Shown piece after piece: positions 38,620-48,440 of a DNA stretch of 64,000 nucleotides; position 1 is the stretch's first letter; each line of letters opens with the position of its first letter. This DNA is from Ensifer adhaerens (lineage in GTDB: Bacteria; Pseudomonadota; Alphaproteobacteria; Rhizobiales; Rhizobiaceae). Below the pieces are notes generated by a model. That model saw only the letters and a list, made by a program, of their open reading frames with translations. It did not search any database and was not told the DNA's origin. A program made the translations under genes and the position numbers. The stretch spans positions 930,001 through 994,000 of the forward strand of contig NZ_LAZS01000005.1 of NCBI RefSeq assembly GCF_002007205.1, in the 5' to 3' direction.

Positions 38620-39939
38620 TCAGAGCCAACCGCCGGAAAAGCCTGCCCGTCTCAACCCCACCACCAGCGGCTCGCAGCGGCGCATGATGTTCCACAGCAG
38701 GCCGGTCCTGTAGTTCTCGATCATCAGCACCACGGGCCCCTGGTCGATGCCGAAATGATAGGGGCTGACCCACCAGCCGGATTCGGTTCCTTCCACCGGA
38801 AAGCTTCGGTTGAAGGAGGGCTTGAAGCCGTAAAGCCTGGTCATGCCGAGATTCATGCGAGCACAGTTCCAGACCGTCGGGATGACGATCTCCGGTGCAA
38901 ACGGCAGGGAAGCGACGACCGCCCAGGGCGACACGGTGCCGTCATCCGGACCGAAGGGGGCGCCGCGGGCGATGTAGTCGAAGAACTCCCGCTCGACGCC
39001 GTTCACGGTACGCTTGGTCCAGCCCGGGCCGTCGCTTGCCGTGAAGCCCCAACAATGTTCGCCATAGCCGACGAAATTCAGCGGATTGCGAATGGCATAT
39101 TCCTGCTGGACGAAGGTCGCGTGCCGGCTGTTCTGGAAATAGTCGCTGTTGTGCTCGCGCATGAAGTCGTCACGGATACCGCGAAAATCGATCCACATAT
39201 GCGAGAGCTGGTGGGTGAAGAGCGGTCCCGAGTAAAGCAGTTCGCGGCCGTAAATGTTCCGCCAGTCGTAGCTTTCCGTGTAGGCGATGTAGGCTTCCGG
39301 CGGCAGCGGATGGGTGGGCGAGCCGAGACCGAGGATGTAGAGCAGCAACCCCTCGTCGTAACCGCGCCAACGGTAGGGGATAAAGCCGTTTTCCGGGCGC
39401 CAGCCATGGGTGAGCGTCAGCCCGTGGTCGCAGGCCCAGTTCCAGTCGGCCCGCTCATAAAGCGTGTTGGCCAGCCGGCGAATTTCGGCCTCTTCCGCGG
39501 CATCCCCATCGAAATAGGCGGCGACCGTCAGGGCGCCTGCAAAAAGGAAGGCGGAATCGATCGTCGACAGCTCGCATTCCCACACGCGCCGGCCGGTCTC
39601 GATATCGAGAAAGTGGTAGAAGAAGCCCCTGTAGCCGGAGGCGTCGGGTTCCGGTCCCTGCGGGCACTCAAGGAGAAACTGCAGCCGCCGACGCGCGATC
39701 TTTGCGGCGAACTTGCGAATGACAATGCCGCGCTCGACCAGCACCGGGATCGTCGCGAGCGCCATGCCGACCGCGGCGATGCTTGCGGGCGCGTCTTCCT
39801 GGGTCTTGTCACGGACCAGGCCGTTGTCCGGGTTGGTGCAGTGGAGATAGTAGAGCAGCGTCGTGAACTGCAACCGGGCAAGATCCTGCTCGGTCGGCAT
39901 CCGGTTCAGTTCGGGATGTGTCGACAGCAATTCCGACAT
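38620..39939 (-). CDS. Glycoamylase-family (PF10091) glycoside hydrolase, possible beta-1,2-glucanase
   Basis: The 439-residue protein matches the PF10091 family over its C-terminal half: TASDGPGW near residue 300, DGTVSPWAVVASLPFAPEIV near 335, and HFGIDQGPVVLMIENYRTG near 400. Characterised relatives include GH144 endo-beta-1,2-glucanases and the glycoamylase domain of cyclic-beta-1,2-glucan synthase (NdvB/Cgs), which rhizobia use. I see no signal peptide, so it seems cytoplasmic. ATG 39939 is the first plausible start; no good ribosome site is visible at it or at ATG 39900. It probably forms an operon with the ABC gene. Substrate is inferred from family. Confidence 0.82.
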   Translation of the reverse strand: MSELLSTHPELNRMPTEQDLARLQFTTLLYYLHCTNPDNGLVRDKTQEDAPASIAAVGMALATIPVLVERGIVIRKFAAKIARRRLQFLLECPQGPEPDASGYRGFFYHFLDIETGRRVWECELSTIDSAFLFAGALTVAAYFDGDAAEEAEIRRLANTLYERADWNWACDHGLTLTHGWRPENGFIPYRWRGYDEGLLLYILGLGSPTHPLPPEAYIAYTESYDWRNIYGRELLYSGPLFTHQLSHMWIDFRGIRDDFMREHNSDYFQNSRHATFVQQEYAIRNPLNFVGYGEHCWGFTASDGPGWTKRTVNGVEREFFDYIARGAPFGPDDGTVSPWAVVASLPFAPEIVIPTVWNCARMNLGMTRLYGFKPSFNRSFPVEGTESGWWVSPYHFGIDQGPVVLMIENYRTGLLWNIMRRCEPLVVGLRRAGFSGGWL

Positions 39940-39990
39940 GGCAGCCAACCGCGATGACGATGAGGGTTCGTTCGTGTCGTGTGCGCGAGA

Positions 39991-40029
39991 CGCTCCTTGC
40001 GGAGCGGCTCGCAAGCCTAGACGAGCCGC
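39991..40029 (-). other. Two hairpins between phosphoketolase and glycoamylase genes
   Basis: GCGGCTCG (40004-40011) pairs with CGAGCCGC (40022-40029), and next to it CGCTCC (39991-39996), loop TTGC, GGAGCG (40001-40006). No T-run. They may separate xfp from the genes behind it, or modulate readthrough. Confidence 0.45.
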
Positions 40030-40064
40030 GCAGGGGCGATCGTCAATCCGGCGGTGGGCAGGCC

Positions 40065-42521
40065 CTAGACATTGTCCCCTTCGGTCGATGTCCCTGCCTT
40101 CGCAGGCTGCGCCCCTTGAACACCCCATTTCCAGCTGCTGATCGAGGGCATGTCGTCGCCATGTTTCTCGATGTACTCCCGATGCTCGATCAGCTTGGCC
40201 TGGATCGCCTGCTTGAAATAGGCAGCGCGCGCGCCCAGTTGCGGCAGGCGATCGATGGCATCGCCGGCAAGATGGAAGCGGTCGAGCTCGTTGAGCACCA
40301 CCATGTCGAACGGCGTCGTCGTCGTGCCTTCTTCCTTATAGCCGCGAACATGCAGGTTGCCGTGGTTGGTGCGGCGATAGGTGAGGCGATGGATCAGCCA
40401 CGGGTAGCCGTGGAAGGCAAAGATGATCGGCTTGTCCCGCGTGAAAATCCCATCGAAGTCGCGGTCCGAGAGGCCATGCGGGTGCTCTTCCGCCGGCTGC
40501 AGCTTCATCAGGTTGACGACGTTGACGACGCGAACCTTCACCTCCGGCAGGTGCTCGCGCAGTAATTGCACCGCGGCCAGCGTTTCCAACGTCGGCACGT
40601 CGCCGCAGCAGGCCATGACGACATCCGGCTCGCTGTTGGCATCATTGCTCGCCCAGTCCCAGATGCTTACCCCCATGCTGCAATGGCGCACCGCCTGTTC
40701 CATCGTCAGCCATTGCGGCCCCGGCTGTTTTCCGGCGACGACGACGTTGATGTAGTTGCGGCTGCGCAGGCAATGGTCGGTGACCGACAGCAGCGTATTG
40801 GCATCCGGCGGCAGGTAGACGCGAACCACTTCCGCCTTCTTGTTGACGACGTGATCGATGAAGCCCGGATCCTGGTGGCTGAAACCGTTATGGTCCTGGC
40901 GCCAGACGTGGGAACTGAGGAAATAGTTGAGCGATGCCACCGGCCGGCGCCAGGGGATCTCGTTGCAGACCTTCAGCCATTTGGCGTGCTGGTTGAACAT
41001 GGAATCGATGATGTGGATGAAGGCTTCGTAGCAGGAGAAGAAGCCATGGCGCCCCGTCAAGAGATAGCCTTCCAGCCAACCCTGGCATTGATGTTCGCTC
41101 AGGACCTCCATGATCCGGCCATCCGGTGACAGGTGATCGTCCTCGGGATAGATCTCGGCCATGTAGCAGCGATTGGTGACCTCGAGTACGTCCTGCCAGC
41201 GGTTGGAGTTGTTTTCGTCCGGGCTGAACAGGCGGAAGTTCTTGGCATCCATGTTGTTCTTCATCACGTCGCGCAGGAACTTGCCCATCACCCGCGCCGC
41301 TTCCACGGTCGTCGCGCCCGGGCTCGGAACGTCGACGGCGTAGTCCCGGAACGCCGGCATCTTCAGGTCGCGCAGGAGCAGGCCGCCATTGGCGTGCGGG
41401 TTGTCGCTCATGCGCCGATGGCCTGATGGCGCGAGCGCCGCGACCTCGGGCTTCAGCCGGCCCTCGTCGCTGAAGAGCTCGTCGGGCCGATAGCTCTTCA
41501 TCCACTGTTCCAGGATGCGGATGTGCTCGGGCTTGTCCATCTCGCCCATCGGCACCTGGTGCGAGCGCCAGTAGTCCTCGCATTTCTTGCCGTCGATTTC
41601 CGGCGGGCAGGTCCAGCCCTTGGGGGTGCGGAAGACGATCATCGGCCAGGCGGGCCGCTTGAGGTTGCCCCTCACGCGGGCGTCGTCCCAGATCTGCCGG
41701 ATCTCGGCCATCGCCGTATCGAGTACGCCGGCCAGTTGCTGGTGCACGGCTTGCGGGTCGTGCCCTTCGACGAAATAGGGTTTGTAGCCCATGCCCTCGA
41801 AGAACTTCTTGAGCTCATCATGCGGAATACGGGCGAGGAAGCAGGGATTGGCGATCTTGTAGCCGTTCAGATGCAGGATCGGCAGCACGCAGCCGTCGCG
41901 GGCAGGGTTCAGGAACTTGTTGCTCTGCCAGCCGGTCGCAAGCGGTCCGGTCTCAGCCTCGCCATCGCCGACGATGCAGGCGACGACGAGGTCCGGATTA
42001 TCAAAGGCGGCGCCATAGGCATGGCTCAGCGCATAACCGAGCTCACCGCCCTCGTGGATGCTGCCGGGCGTTTCCGGCGCCACGTGGCTCGGAATGCCGC
42101 CGGGGAAGCTGAACTGCTTGAACAGCCGCTGCATGCCCTCGGCGTCTTCGGCGATGTTCGGATAGAACTCGCTGTAGGTGCCTTCCAGATAGGCATGCGC
42201 CACCAGAGACGGCCCGCCATGGCCCGGGCCGATGATGTAGATCATGTTGAGGTCGTCGCGCTTGATCACGCGGTTGAGATGCACGTAGAGCATGTTGAGG
42301 CCGGGCGAGGTGCCCCAATGGCCGAGCAGGCGCGGCTTGATGTGCTCGCGCTTCAGCGGTTCGCGCAGAAGTGGATTGTCGAGCAGATAGATCTGGCCGA
42401 CCGAGAGATAGTTCGAGGCCCGCCAATAGGCGTCCATCAGGCGAAGTTCGTCCGCCGACAACGGTGTCGCCGATCTTCCGGATGCCGTCTCTTTCGTCGC
42501 TGCTGTCTCAGCCGTAGCCAT
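40065..42521 (-). CDS. xfp: Phosphoketolase (xylulose-5-P / fructose-6-P)
   Basis: The 818-residue protein is a full phosphoketolase: [18 protein letters not shown] near residue 67, PGHGGP near 98, thiamine-diphosphate motif [19 protein letters not shown] near 190, and [16 protein letters not shown] near 220. It splits xylulose-5-phosphate or fructose-6-phosphate with phosphate to acetyl-phosphate and a shorter sugar phosphate, bypassing part of glycolysis. ATG follows GGGAGG. A CBS-BON protein lies upstream and a glycoamylase/ABC pair downstream. Confidence 0.94.
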   Translation of the reverse strand: MATAETAATKETASGRSATPLSADELRLMDAYWRASNYLSVGQIYLLDNPLLREPLKREHIKPRLLGHWGTSPGLNMLYVHLNRVIKRDDLNMIYIIGPGHGGPSLVAHAYLEGTYSEFYPNIAEDAEGMQRLFKQFSFPGGIPSHVAPETPGSIHEGGELGYALSHAYGAAFDNPDLVVACIVGDGEAETGPLATGWQSNKFLNPARDGCVLPILHLNGYKIANPCFLARIPHDELKKFFEGMGYKPYFVEGHDPQAVHQQLAGVLDTAMAEIRQIWDDARVRGNLKRPAWPMIVFRTPKGWTCPPEIDGKKCEDYWRSHQVPMGEMDKPEHIRILEQWMKSYRPDELFSDEGRLKPEVAALAPSGHRRMSDNPHANGGLLLRDLKMPAFRDYAVDVPSPGATTVEAARVMGKFLRDVMKNNMDAKNFRLFSPDENNSNRWQDVLEVTNRCYMAEIYPEDDHLSPDGRIMEVLSEHQCQGWLEGYLLTGRHGFFSCYEAFIHIIDSMFNQHAKWLKVCNEIPWRRPVASLNYFLSSHVWRQDHNGFSHQDPGFIDHVVNKKAEVVRVYLPPDANTLLSVTDHCLRSRNYINVVVAGKQPGPQWLTMEQAVRHCSMGVSIWDWASNDANSEPDVVMACCGDVPTLETLAAVQLLREHLPEVKVRVVNVVNLMKLQPAEEHPHGLSDRDFDGIFTRDKPIIFAFHGYPWLIHRLTYRRTNHGNLHVRGYKEEGTTTTPFDMVVLNELDRFHLAGDAIDRLPQLGARAAYFKQAIQAKLIEHREYIEKHGDDMPSISSWKWGVQGAQPAKAGTSTEGDNV

Positions 42522-42730
42522 CTGAACCTCCCGGTGAAAAGGACCTATGCTGAAGTTCCCCCGGCTTGCCGCCCCTCAAGCCATGGCAATCTCTCGAGTT
42601 CGCTGCGGTCGTTGTTGCTTTTCTGGGGTGGGCGGACGGTGGAACGCTTGAGCTTCGAACGACAGCAGCAGGAATAGTCTTGCAACTCAGCGCCACGAAC
42701 ACATGCCGTGGCGGTCTCAACGTATGCAGG

Positions 42731-43396
42731 CTATTGCGGATAGGGTTCCGAATAATGCTCGACCACACCCCTGACGCCGCGCACGCCCTCGGCAAGTACC
42801 CGTGCCGCCCGGCGGCAATCGTCGGTCTCGACGTTGCCCCAGAGATGCACGACGCCGTCGGACACCGCGACCTTGATATCCAATCCTTCTAGGCCAGTGT
42901 TTTCGCCAAGCCGGATCAGAATGCTGCGCCGGATCGCATCGTCGCCCGTGGCCGTCTCGTCCTGTCTCGCCACCAGGATCGCCTGCAGCAGGTCGGCGCG
43001 GCTGACAATGCCGATCAGGCGGCCGTCCTTGAGAACGGGAACACGCTTGATGTGGCGCTCCTGCATCAAGGCGGCAAGGCGCCCGATGGGCGCATCCTCA
43101 TCGATCGTCACCGGATCGGTCGTCATCGCGTCGCCGACCCGCCAGGAGGAGCGGCGTACATAGGCGTGAGCCCGCTCGTCTGCGGCAAGCGAAGCGTCCA
43201 CCGCCAGGCCACCGCCACCCAGTTCCGTTCGGCGGATGAGATCACCCTCGCTGAGAACACCGACGAGCGCACCCGCATCGTCGACGACGGGCAGGCCGCT
43301 CACATGATTATCGAGCATGATCCGGGCTGCCTGCCTGACACTGTTGTCAGGGGACAGCTTGACGACGACAGTCGTCATTACATCTTTGACGCGCAT
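42731..43396 (-). CDS. CBS-pair protein with C-terminal BON domain
   Basis: This 221-residue protein has two CBS domains (about residues 5-60 and 90-150; DVMTTVVVKLSPDNSVRQAA and DAMTTDPVTIDEDAPIGRLA) and a BON domain at the C-terminus (ILIRLGENTGLEGLDIKVAV, then VHLWGNVET). CBS pairs bind adenine nucleotides; BON domains bind membranes or lipids. A regulatory or stress-sensing role is likely, with no partner visible. ATG has GGGAGCGGGA upstream. Confidence 0.9.
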   Translation of the reverse strand: MRVKDVMTTVVVKLSPDNSVRQAARIMLDNHVSGLPVVDDAGALVGVLSEGDLIRRTELGGGGLAVDASLAADERAHAYVRRSSWRVGDAMTTDPVTIDEDAPIGRLAALMQERHIKRVPVLKDGRLIGIVSRADLLQAILVARQDETATGDDAIRRSILIRLGENTGLEGLDIKVAVSDGVVHLWGNVETDDCRRAARVLAEGVRGVRGVVEHYSEPYPQ

Positions 43397-43493
43397 GTCG
43401 ATCCCGCTCCCAAAGGACTTGGCACCGTCATTACGCCGCGTAAGTTAGTCCCATCTCGTCGGTTCGACAACTGGTGGGTTAAGAAAAGGAGAG

Positions 43494-43583
43494 TGGCGGA
43501 CAGGGTGGGATTCGAACCCACGGTACGGTTTCCCGTACGCTGGTTTTCAAGACCAGAGCCTTAAACCACTCGGCCACCTGTCC
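43494..43583 (-). tRNA. tRNA-Ser (anticodon UGA), CCA encoded
   Basis: Read on the minus strand: acceptor GGACAGG pairs with CCTGTCC, discriminator G, encoded CCA; D-arm GGCCGAGTGG; anticodon stem CTGGT with loop CTTGAAA giving anticodon TGA; a long variable arm (CGTACGG...CCGTACC) typical of tRNA-Ser; T-arm GGGTTCGAATCCC. It reads UCA and UCG codons by wobble. All arms fold without mismatches. Confidence 0.97.
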
Positions 43584-43894
43584 TTGCCTGAAGCGGCGCA
43601 AGCGCGCCTGCCTAGCAGGGCGTTATTGCGCGAAGCCCCGGCTCTTTGCAACACCTAACATGCGCCCCGACAAGATTTTCTCGACCGCGTCGGAGAGCCG
43701 CCGGGGACCCTGGTAACGATAACCATTTATAAACCATAACAAGCGAAATGCGGCGCCGGCCTGTGGATGAGTTCGCATTTTCGCCTTGATGATGTCATGA
43801 ATACACACCTGTTCCGTTTCGGGACGCCGAGATTTCCGCTGGGGGTAGGCGGAAGGTTTCGAGTACGGCTTATTCGATCGATGTTGTGGGACAG
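43584..43894. other. 311-base region between tRNA-Ser and rlpA
   Basis: It must hold the divergent promoters of the tRNA and rlpA. I find an AT-rich stretch (43727-43745) but no convincing -35/-10 pair. An open frame on the minus strand (43623-43919) has no ribosome site or recognisable domain and overlaps rlpA, so I do not call it. Confidence 0.5.
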
Positions 43895-44929
43895 ATGACC
43901 TCCAGTAAAAATGCGGCATATCTGGTCAAGGGACTGCGCCTTGCAGTGATTCCGGCGCTTTGCGTAACGCTTGCAGCCTGTGGATCGACATCGAACACCA
44001 AAAAAACCGCGCGGAGCAAGGAGTACTTTCCTGAATCCGTCTATGGCGTGAAGGCGAGCCCGCGCGTTGCCACCGGCAACAATATCCCCAAGGGCGGCGG
44101 CCGCTTTCAGGTCGGCAAGGCCTATCAGGTCAAGGGCAAGTGGTACCAGCCGAAGGAAGACTTCGGCTACAACAAGACGGGCATGGCATCCTGGTACGGC
44201 TCCGCCTTCCACGGCCGCCTGACCGCCAATGGCGAAGTCTACGACAAGGCGCATCTGTCGGCGGCCCATCCGACCTTCCCGCTGCCGAGCTACGCCCGCG
44301 TCACCAACATGGAAAACGGTACTTCCGTCATCGTGCGCGTCAACGATCGCGGCCCTTACGAGTACGGTCGCATTATCGACGTTTCCTCGAAGACGGCGGA
44401 CATGCTCGACATCAAGCGCAAGGGCAGCGCCAATGTGCGGGTGCAATATGTCGGCCGCGCGCCGCTCGAAGGCAACGACATGCCCTACCTGATGGCGTCC
44501 TATGTCGAGAAGGGCCAGCGCGGCCCGAGCGTGATGCCCGAAGGGCAGATCGCAACCGGCGTGATGGTCGCCTCGAACGAGCCGTTCCGCAAACAGAGCC
44601 TCGGCACCATCACCGTTCCGGCAAAGTCGTCGCTCGACGTCAGCGAACCGGTCACGGCCATGGCCGCACCCGTGCCGCAGTTTGCCCAGCAGCCGGCGTC
44701 GTTCAACGAATTCGTCATGCTGCCGGAAATCGGCCCGATCCCGCGCGAGCGGCCGGAGTACATTCCGATGCCCGACGGCAACATGGCCTATGCTGCCGCC
44801 TATTACGAAGTTCGTGTCAGCGACGCCGAATCGCCGTTCGAAGCGATCATGGTCGACAAGAAGCAGCTTACGCCGCAGGTGATCGTCGACTACGCCAAGC
44901 GCCAGAAGGCAAGCGGTTCGAGCCGCTAA
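43895..44929 (+). CDS. rlpA: Septal ring lytic transglycosylase RlpA
   Basis: The 344-residue lipoprotein has a lipobox (TLAACGS, Cys29) and an RlpA double-psi beta barrel (about residues 95-190): GMASWYGSAFHGRLTANGEVYD, then VRVNDRGPY with the catalytic Asp region. RlpA cleaves glycan strands lacking stem peptides. It has no SPOR domain; its C-terminal 150 residues are unique and Pro-rich. ATG 43895 is preferred to the GTG at 43886. It starts the rlpA-dacF-like-tmk-holB run of envelope and replication genes. Confidence 0.9.
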   Translation: MTSSKNAAYLVKGLRLAVIPALCVTLAACGSTSNTKKTARSKEYFPESVYGVKASPRVATGNNIPKGGGRFQVGKAYQVKGKWYQPKEDFGYNKTGMASWYGSAFHGRLTANGEVYDKAHLSAAHPTFPLPSYARVTNMENGTSVIVRVNDRGPYEYGRIIDVSSKTADMLDIKRKGSANVRVQYVGRAPLEGNDMPYLMASYVEKGQRGPSVMPEGQIATGVMVASNEPFRKQSLGTITVPAKSSLDVSEPVTAMAAPVPQFAQQPASFNEFVMLPEIGPIPRERPEYIPMPDGNMAYAAAYYEVRVSDAESPFEAIMVDKKQLTPQVIVDYAKRQKASGSSR

Positions 44930-44992
44930 CAGTTCTCGGCGTTGTGCCAAAATGACCACGCTGCTATGCCCGAGGGGAAACCGGAGTTTCCC

Positions 44993-46153
44993 ATGCGCAT
45001 GAAGATGCTTTCGGCCGCTTTCCTGGGCGTTGCGTTGTTAGCCGGCGCCGCATTCGCGCAAACGCCAGCGCCCACCTTCGACACCAAGGCAAAACAGATC
45101 CTGCTGGTCGATGCAGAAACCGGCACGGTGCTCTTCTCGCGCGCCGAAAACCAGCCGATCCCGCCAGCCTCGCTTGCCAAGCTGATGACGATGGAAGTCG
45201 TTGCCGAGGCGCTCGGCAAGGGCGAGATTTCGCCCGAAACCCTGTACGACGTGTCCGAGCACGCCTGGCGCACCGGCGGCGCACCGGCCGGCACGTCGAC
45301 GATGTTTGCCGCGCTGAAATCGCGCATCCGGGTTGCCGATCTCCTGCAAGGCGTGGCCGTCCAGCTTGCCAACGATGCCTGCATCATTCTTGCCGAGGGC
45401 ATGACCGGCAGCGAAGGCGCGTTCGCTGAGCGCATGACGGCACGGGCGCGTGAACTCGGCTTGCCGGTTGCGACCTTCCGCAATGCGACCGGGCTGCCCG
45501 ATCCAGGCAACAAGATCACGATGAGCGAACTGGTGACGCTCATCCGCCATCTGCACGAGGCGCATCCGGATCTCTACCGGCTCTATTCGCAGCCGGAATT
45601 CGAATGGAACAAGATCCTCCAGCGCAACAAGAACCCGCTGATCGCGGCCAATATCGGCGTGGATGGTCTGGCGACGGGCTTTGCCGAAGGCTTCGGCTTC
45701 TCGCTTGCCGCCTCATTGCAGCGCGGTGACCGCCGCGTCTATCTGGCGATGGGCGGACTTGAAACCGACAAGGAACGCATCGAAGAGAGCCGCAAGGTCC
45801 TCGATTGGGCGATGACGGCTTTCGAAAAAAAGCGGATTTTCACCGACGGGGAATCGATCGGCGAGGCGGCCGTCTATGGCGGCGATGCGTCCCATGTTGC
45901 GCTGGTGGCCGGCGGCCCCGTCGACGTGCTGCTGCCGGTCAACAATCCCGAACGGCTGACGGCGCGCATCGTCTACAAATGGCCCCTGCGGGCGCCGGTC
46001 ACGGCCGGAACCGAGGTCGGCGTCGTGAAATTGTGGAACGGCGAGAAGCTGTTGCGCGAGGTTCCGGTGAAGACGGCCAGTGCGGTCGGGCAGGGGACGC
46101 TGACGAGCCGCGCTGTCGACGCCCTGCAGGAACTGCTTTTCTTCTGGCTCTAG
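44993..46153 (+). CDS. DacF-like D-Ala-D-Ala carboxypeptidase family protein, active site degenerate
   Basis: The 386-residue secreted protein has a signal peptide (to about residue 22) and the S11 peptidase / PBP5 fold. The SxxK serine is kept (Ser60-Leu-Ala-Lys63). The SxN motif is Leu125-Ala-Asn127 instead of Ser-Gly/Ala-Asn, and the KTG motif is Ala227-Thr-Gly instead of Lys-Thr-Gly. Both changes hit catalytic residues, so carboxypeptidase activity is likely lost or changed, while penicillin acylation at Ser60 might remain. The fold and C-terminal PBP5-C domain remain. Position before tmk matches the dacF locus of rhizobia. Confidence 0.87.
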   Translation: MRMKMLSAAFLGVALLAGAAFAQTPAPTFDTKAKQILLVDAETGTVLFSRAENQPIPPASLAKLMTMEVVAEALGKGEISPETLYDVSEHAWRTGGAPAGTSTMFAALKSRIRVADLLQGVAVQLANDACIILAEGMTGSEGAFAERMTARARELGLPVATFRNATGLPDPGNKITMSELVTLIRHLHEAHPDLYRLYSQPEFEWNKILQRNKNPLIAANIGVDGLATGFAEGFGFSLAASLQRGDRRVYLAMGGLETDKERIEESRKVLDWAMTAFEKKRIFTDGESIGEAAVYGGDASHVALVAGGPVDVLLPVNNPERLTARIVYKWPLRAPVTAGTEVGVVKLWNGEKLLREVPVKTASAVGQGTLTSRAVDALQELLFFWL

Positions 46154-46254
46154 TCGCGCGCACTGGATAGCGCTCTTCAAAACGCCACCTGACGGTTTCG
46201 CCCGGAGGACCAATCGGCTAAACAGAACCAAATTGCATGCCGATACGGGAAAGC

Positions 46255-46938
46255 ATGGTGTCGCTGAAAAAAGGTCTGTTCGTAACATTCGAAGGCGGGG
46301 AAGGTGCCGGCAAGTCGACGCAGCTCCGCCTCCTGGCCGAGTCCCTGCGCGCCCGCGGCTACGAGGTGCTGACGACGCGCGAACCGGGCGGCTCTCCGGG
46401 CGCCGAATCTGTACGCCACGTGCTGCTGTCTGGAGCGGCGGAAGCCTTCGGCGTCAGGATGGAAGCGATTCTCTTTGCCGCGGCCCGCAGCGACCATGTC
46501 GAAGAAGTCATCCGGCCGTCGCTCGAAAAGGGCGTCATCGTGCTGTGCGACCGCTTCATGGATTCCTCGCGCGTCTACCAAGGCATCACCGGCAATCTCG
46601 AACAGAGCTTCGTCGAGACCCTGGAGCGCGTGGCGATCAACGGCGTGGTCCCGGATCGGACGGTCATATTCGACCTGCCGGCCAGCGTCGGCCTGGAACG
46701 GGCGCAACGCCGTGCCGGCGACGACAATCCCGACCGCTTCGAAAAGGAACAGCTGGAGACCCACGAGAAGCGGCGCGATGCCTTCCTCGACATCGCCAGG
46801 CGCGATTCCGAGCGCTGCCGGGTGGTGGACGCGACGCAGCCCGTCGAGGCCATCGCCGCCGAAGTGCTTTCGCTGGTCGAAGCCCTTCTGCCGCAGGGCG
46901 ACGGCACGGACGCCTCAACCGAGAAAGTCGTATCATGA
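46255..46938 (+). CDS. tmk: Thymidylate kinase
   Basis: The 227-residue kinase has the P-loop [12 protein letters not shown] near residue 10, DR in [13 protein letters not shown] near 95, and the lid region [13 protein letters not shown]. It phosphorylates dTMP to dTDP. ATG 46255, preceded by GGGAAAG, is preferred to ATG 46237. Its stop overlaps the holB start by four bases (ATGA), a common tmk-holB arrangement. Confidence 0.94.
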   Translation: MVSLKKGLFVTFEGGEGAGKSTQLRLLAESLRARGYEVLTTREPGGSPGAESVRHVLLSGAAEAFGVRMEAILFAAARSDHVEEVIRPSLEKGVIVLCDRFMDSSRVYQGITGNLEQSFVETLERVAINGVVPDRTVIFDLPASVGLERAQRRAGDDNPDRFEKEQLETHEKRRDAFLDIARRDSERCRVVDATQPVEAIAAEVLSLVEALLPQGDGTDASTEKVVS

Positions 46939-47963
46939 GCGAAAGAGCCGGCGTCCTGGACGGCGCCATCGCGCCCGCGGAGAACAATCGCCTGTTCGGC
47001 CATGAGCAGGCCGAGAGTTTTCTGGCGCAGAGCTATCGCTCCGGCAAGGGGCACCATGCGATCCTGATCGAAGGGCCGGAGGGGATAGGTAAGGCGACGC
47101 TCGCCTTCCGCTTTGCCCATCACATCCTGAAACATCCCGAGCCGGCCGATGCGCCCGAAGCGCTTGCCGACCCGGACCCGTGCTCTGCAATCGGCAGGCA
47201 ACTCGCCTCCGGCGCCTCGCACAATCTCTTGCACCTGGCCCGCCCGATCGACGAGAAGACGGGCAGGGCGAAGGGGGCGATCACCGTCGACGAAGTCCGG
47301 CGCGCCGGCAAGTTCTTCAGCCAGACGTCGGGCACCGGCAACTGGCGCATCGTCATCATCGATCCGGCCGACGACCTCAACCGCAATGCGGCCAACGCGA
47401 TCCTGAAGATCCTCGAGGAACCGCCGCGCCGCTCGCTGTTCCTGGTTCTGACGCATGCACCCGGAAAATTGCTGCCGACGATCCGCTCGCGTTGCCTGCC
47501 GCTGCGGCTGAAGCCTCTCGATGCCGCGCCGCTCGGCCAGGCGTTGGCGCACCTCGGCTTCGATCCTGCAGGCGAAGATGCCGGGCGCATTATCGCTGCC
47601 GCCAGTGGCAGCGTCGCCGAGGCTCTGAAACTGATCAATTATGGCGGACTGGAAATCGCGGCGACCTTCGAGGGGATCCTTGCAGGGCAGGGACCGGCGG
47701 TCCGGAAGGACATGCACAAGCTCGCCGACGTCCTCGCCGGCAAGGACAGCGAAACGATCTTCGATTTCTTCCAGGCACTTGCCAGCGACCGCATCATGCG
47801 CGAGGCGCGGGAGGCGGCCGTTTCCGGCGATATCATGCGCGCCGAGCGCTTCGCTCGACTTTCGGCCTCCGTGACCGAGCGACTGACCGTCAGCGATGCC
47901 TATAATCTCGACCGGAAGCAGACCATCCTGTCGCTGCTCGACGACATGAAGGCGGCGCTATAG
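46935..47963 (+). CDS. holB: DNA polymerase III delta-prime subunit
   Basis: The 342-residue protein has the clamp-loader AAA+ fold: [15 protein letters not shown] start, P-loop [12 protein letters not shown] near 40, and the sensor segment [14 protein letters not shown] near 155. Delta-prime is part of the replicative clamp loader. Overlaps tmk by four bases; its end overlaps the convergent MazG-like gene by six bases. Confidence 0.92.
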   Translation: MSERAGVLDGAIAPAENNRLFGHEQAESFLAQSYRSGKGHHAILIEGPEGIGKATLAFRFAHHILKHPEPADAPEALADPDPCSAIGRQLASGASHNLLHLARPIDEKTGRAKGAITVDEVRRAGKFFSQTSGTGNWRIVIIDPADDLNRNAANAILKILEEPPRRSLFLVLTHAPGKLLPTIRSRCLPLRLKPLDAAPLGQALAHLGFDPAGEDAGRIIAAASGSVAEALKLINYGGLEIAATFEGILAGQGPAVRKDMHKLADVLAGKDSETIFDFFQALASDRIMREAREAAVSGDIMRAERFARLSASVTERLTVSDAYNLDRKQTILSLLDDMKAAL

Positions 47964-48263
47964 CGCCGGCTGAAAGCGCCACTTGCGCTCGATCGCCGCC
48001 TGAAGGTCGAGCTTGTGATGCTGTGCGAAGAGCAAGACGTGTCCGAGAAGGTCCGCTGTCTCGTCGGCCATCTGAGCCCTGAGGTCGTCCGGCGATTTTC
48101 CCTGGGACCGCCCTCGACCGCTGAGTTTGTTCCAGGCCTGGGTCAGCTCACCCATTTCCTCCTGCATCTTCAAGATGAACCAGTCGGGATCGCGCTCGAT
48201 CCCGTGCGCAGCGGCATAGCCGGCAGAAGCAGTTTCAAATTGGCTGCCAAGTCGATCCAGCAT
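47958..48263 (-). CDS. MazG-like nucleotide pyrophosphohydrolase
   Basis: This 101-residue protein has the all-alpha NTP-PPase metal motif EEMGELTQAWN (EExxE) near residue 34 and DETADLLGHV (ExxD) near 67. Such enzymes hydrolyse NTPs or dCTP/dUTP-like nucleotides to clean pools. It is single-domain, shorter than full MazG. Convergent overlap with holB by six bases. Confidence 0.85.
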   Translation of the reverse strand: MLDRLGSQFETASAGYAAAHGIERDPDWFILKMQEEMGELTQAWNKLSGRGRSQGKSPDDLRAQMADETADLLGHVLLFAQHHKLDLQAAIERKWRFQPAL

Positions 48264-48440
48264 GACTCATCCCCTCCCATCGTTTCCGTTTTGTTCTAGG
48301 GCATGCGCCCGGACCGCGCAAGGAGGAGGGGCGTGGCGGCGCCCGCTCAGGCCGGGCTTTTCACGGATCGCATGTTTCTTCCTTCAAGCGTATGCGCTAA
48401 GAGCGTGCGTAGCTTAATCCAAGATAGATCGAATCCGCCT

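Noticed and set aside
43623-43919. 98-codon minus-strand frame between tRNA-Ser and rlpA
   Set aside because: No ribosome site, no domain, overlaps the rlpA start; composition looks non-coding.
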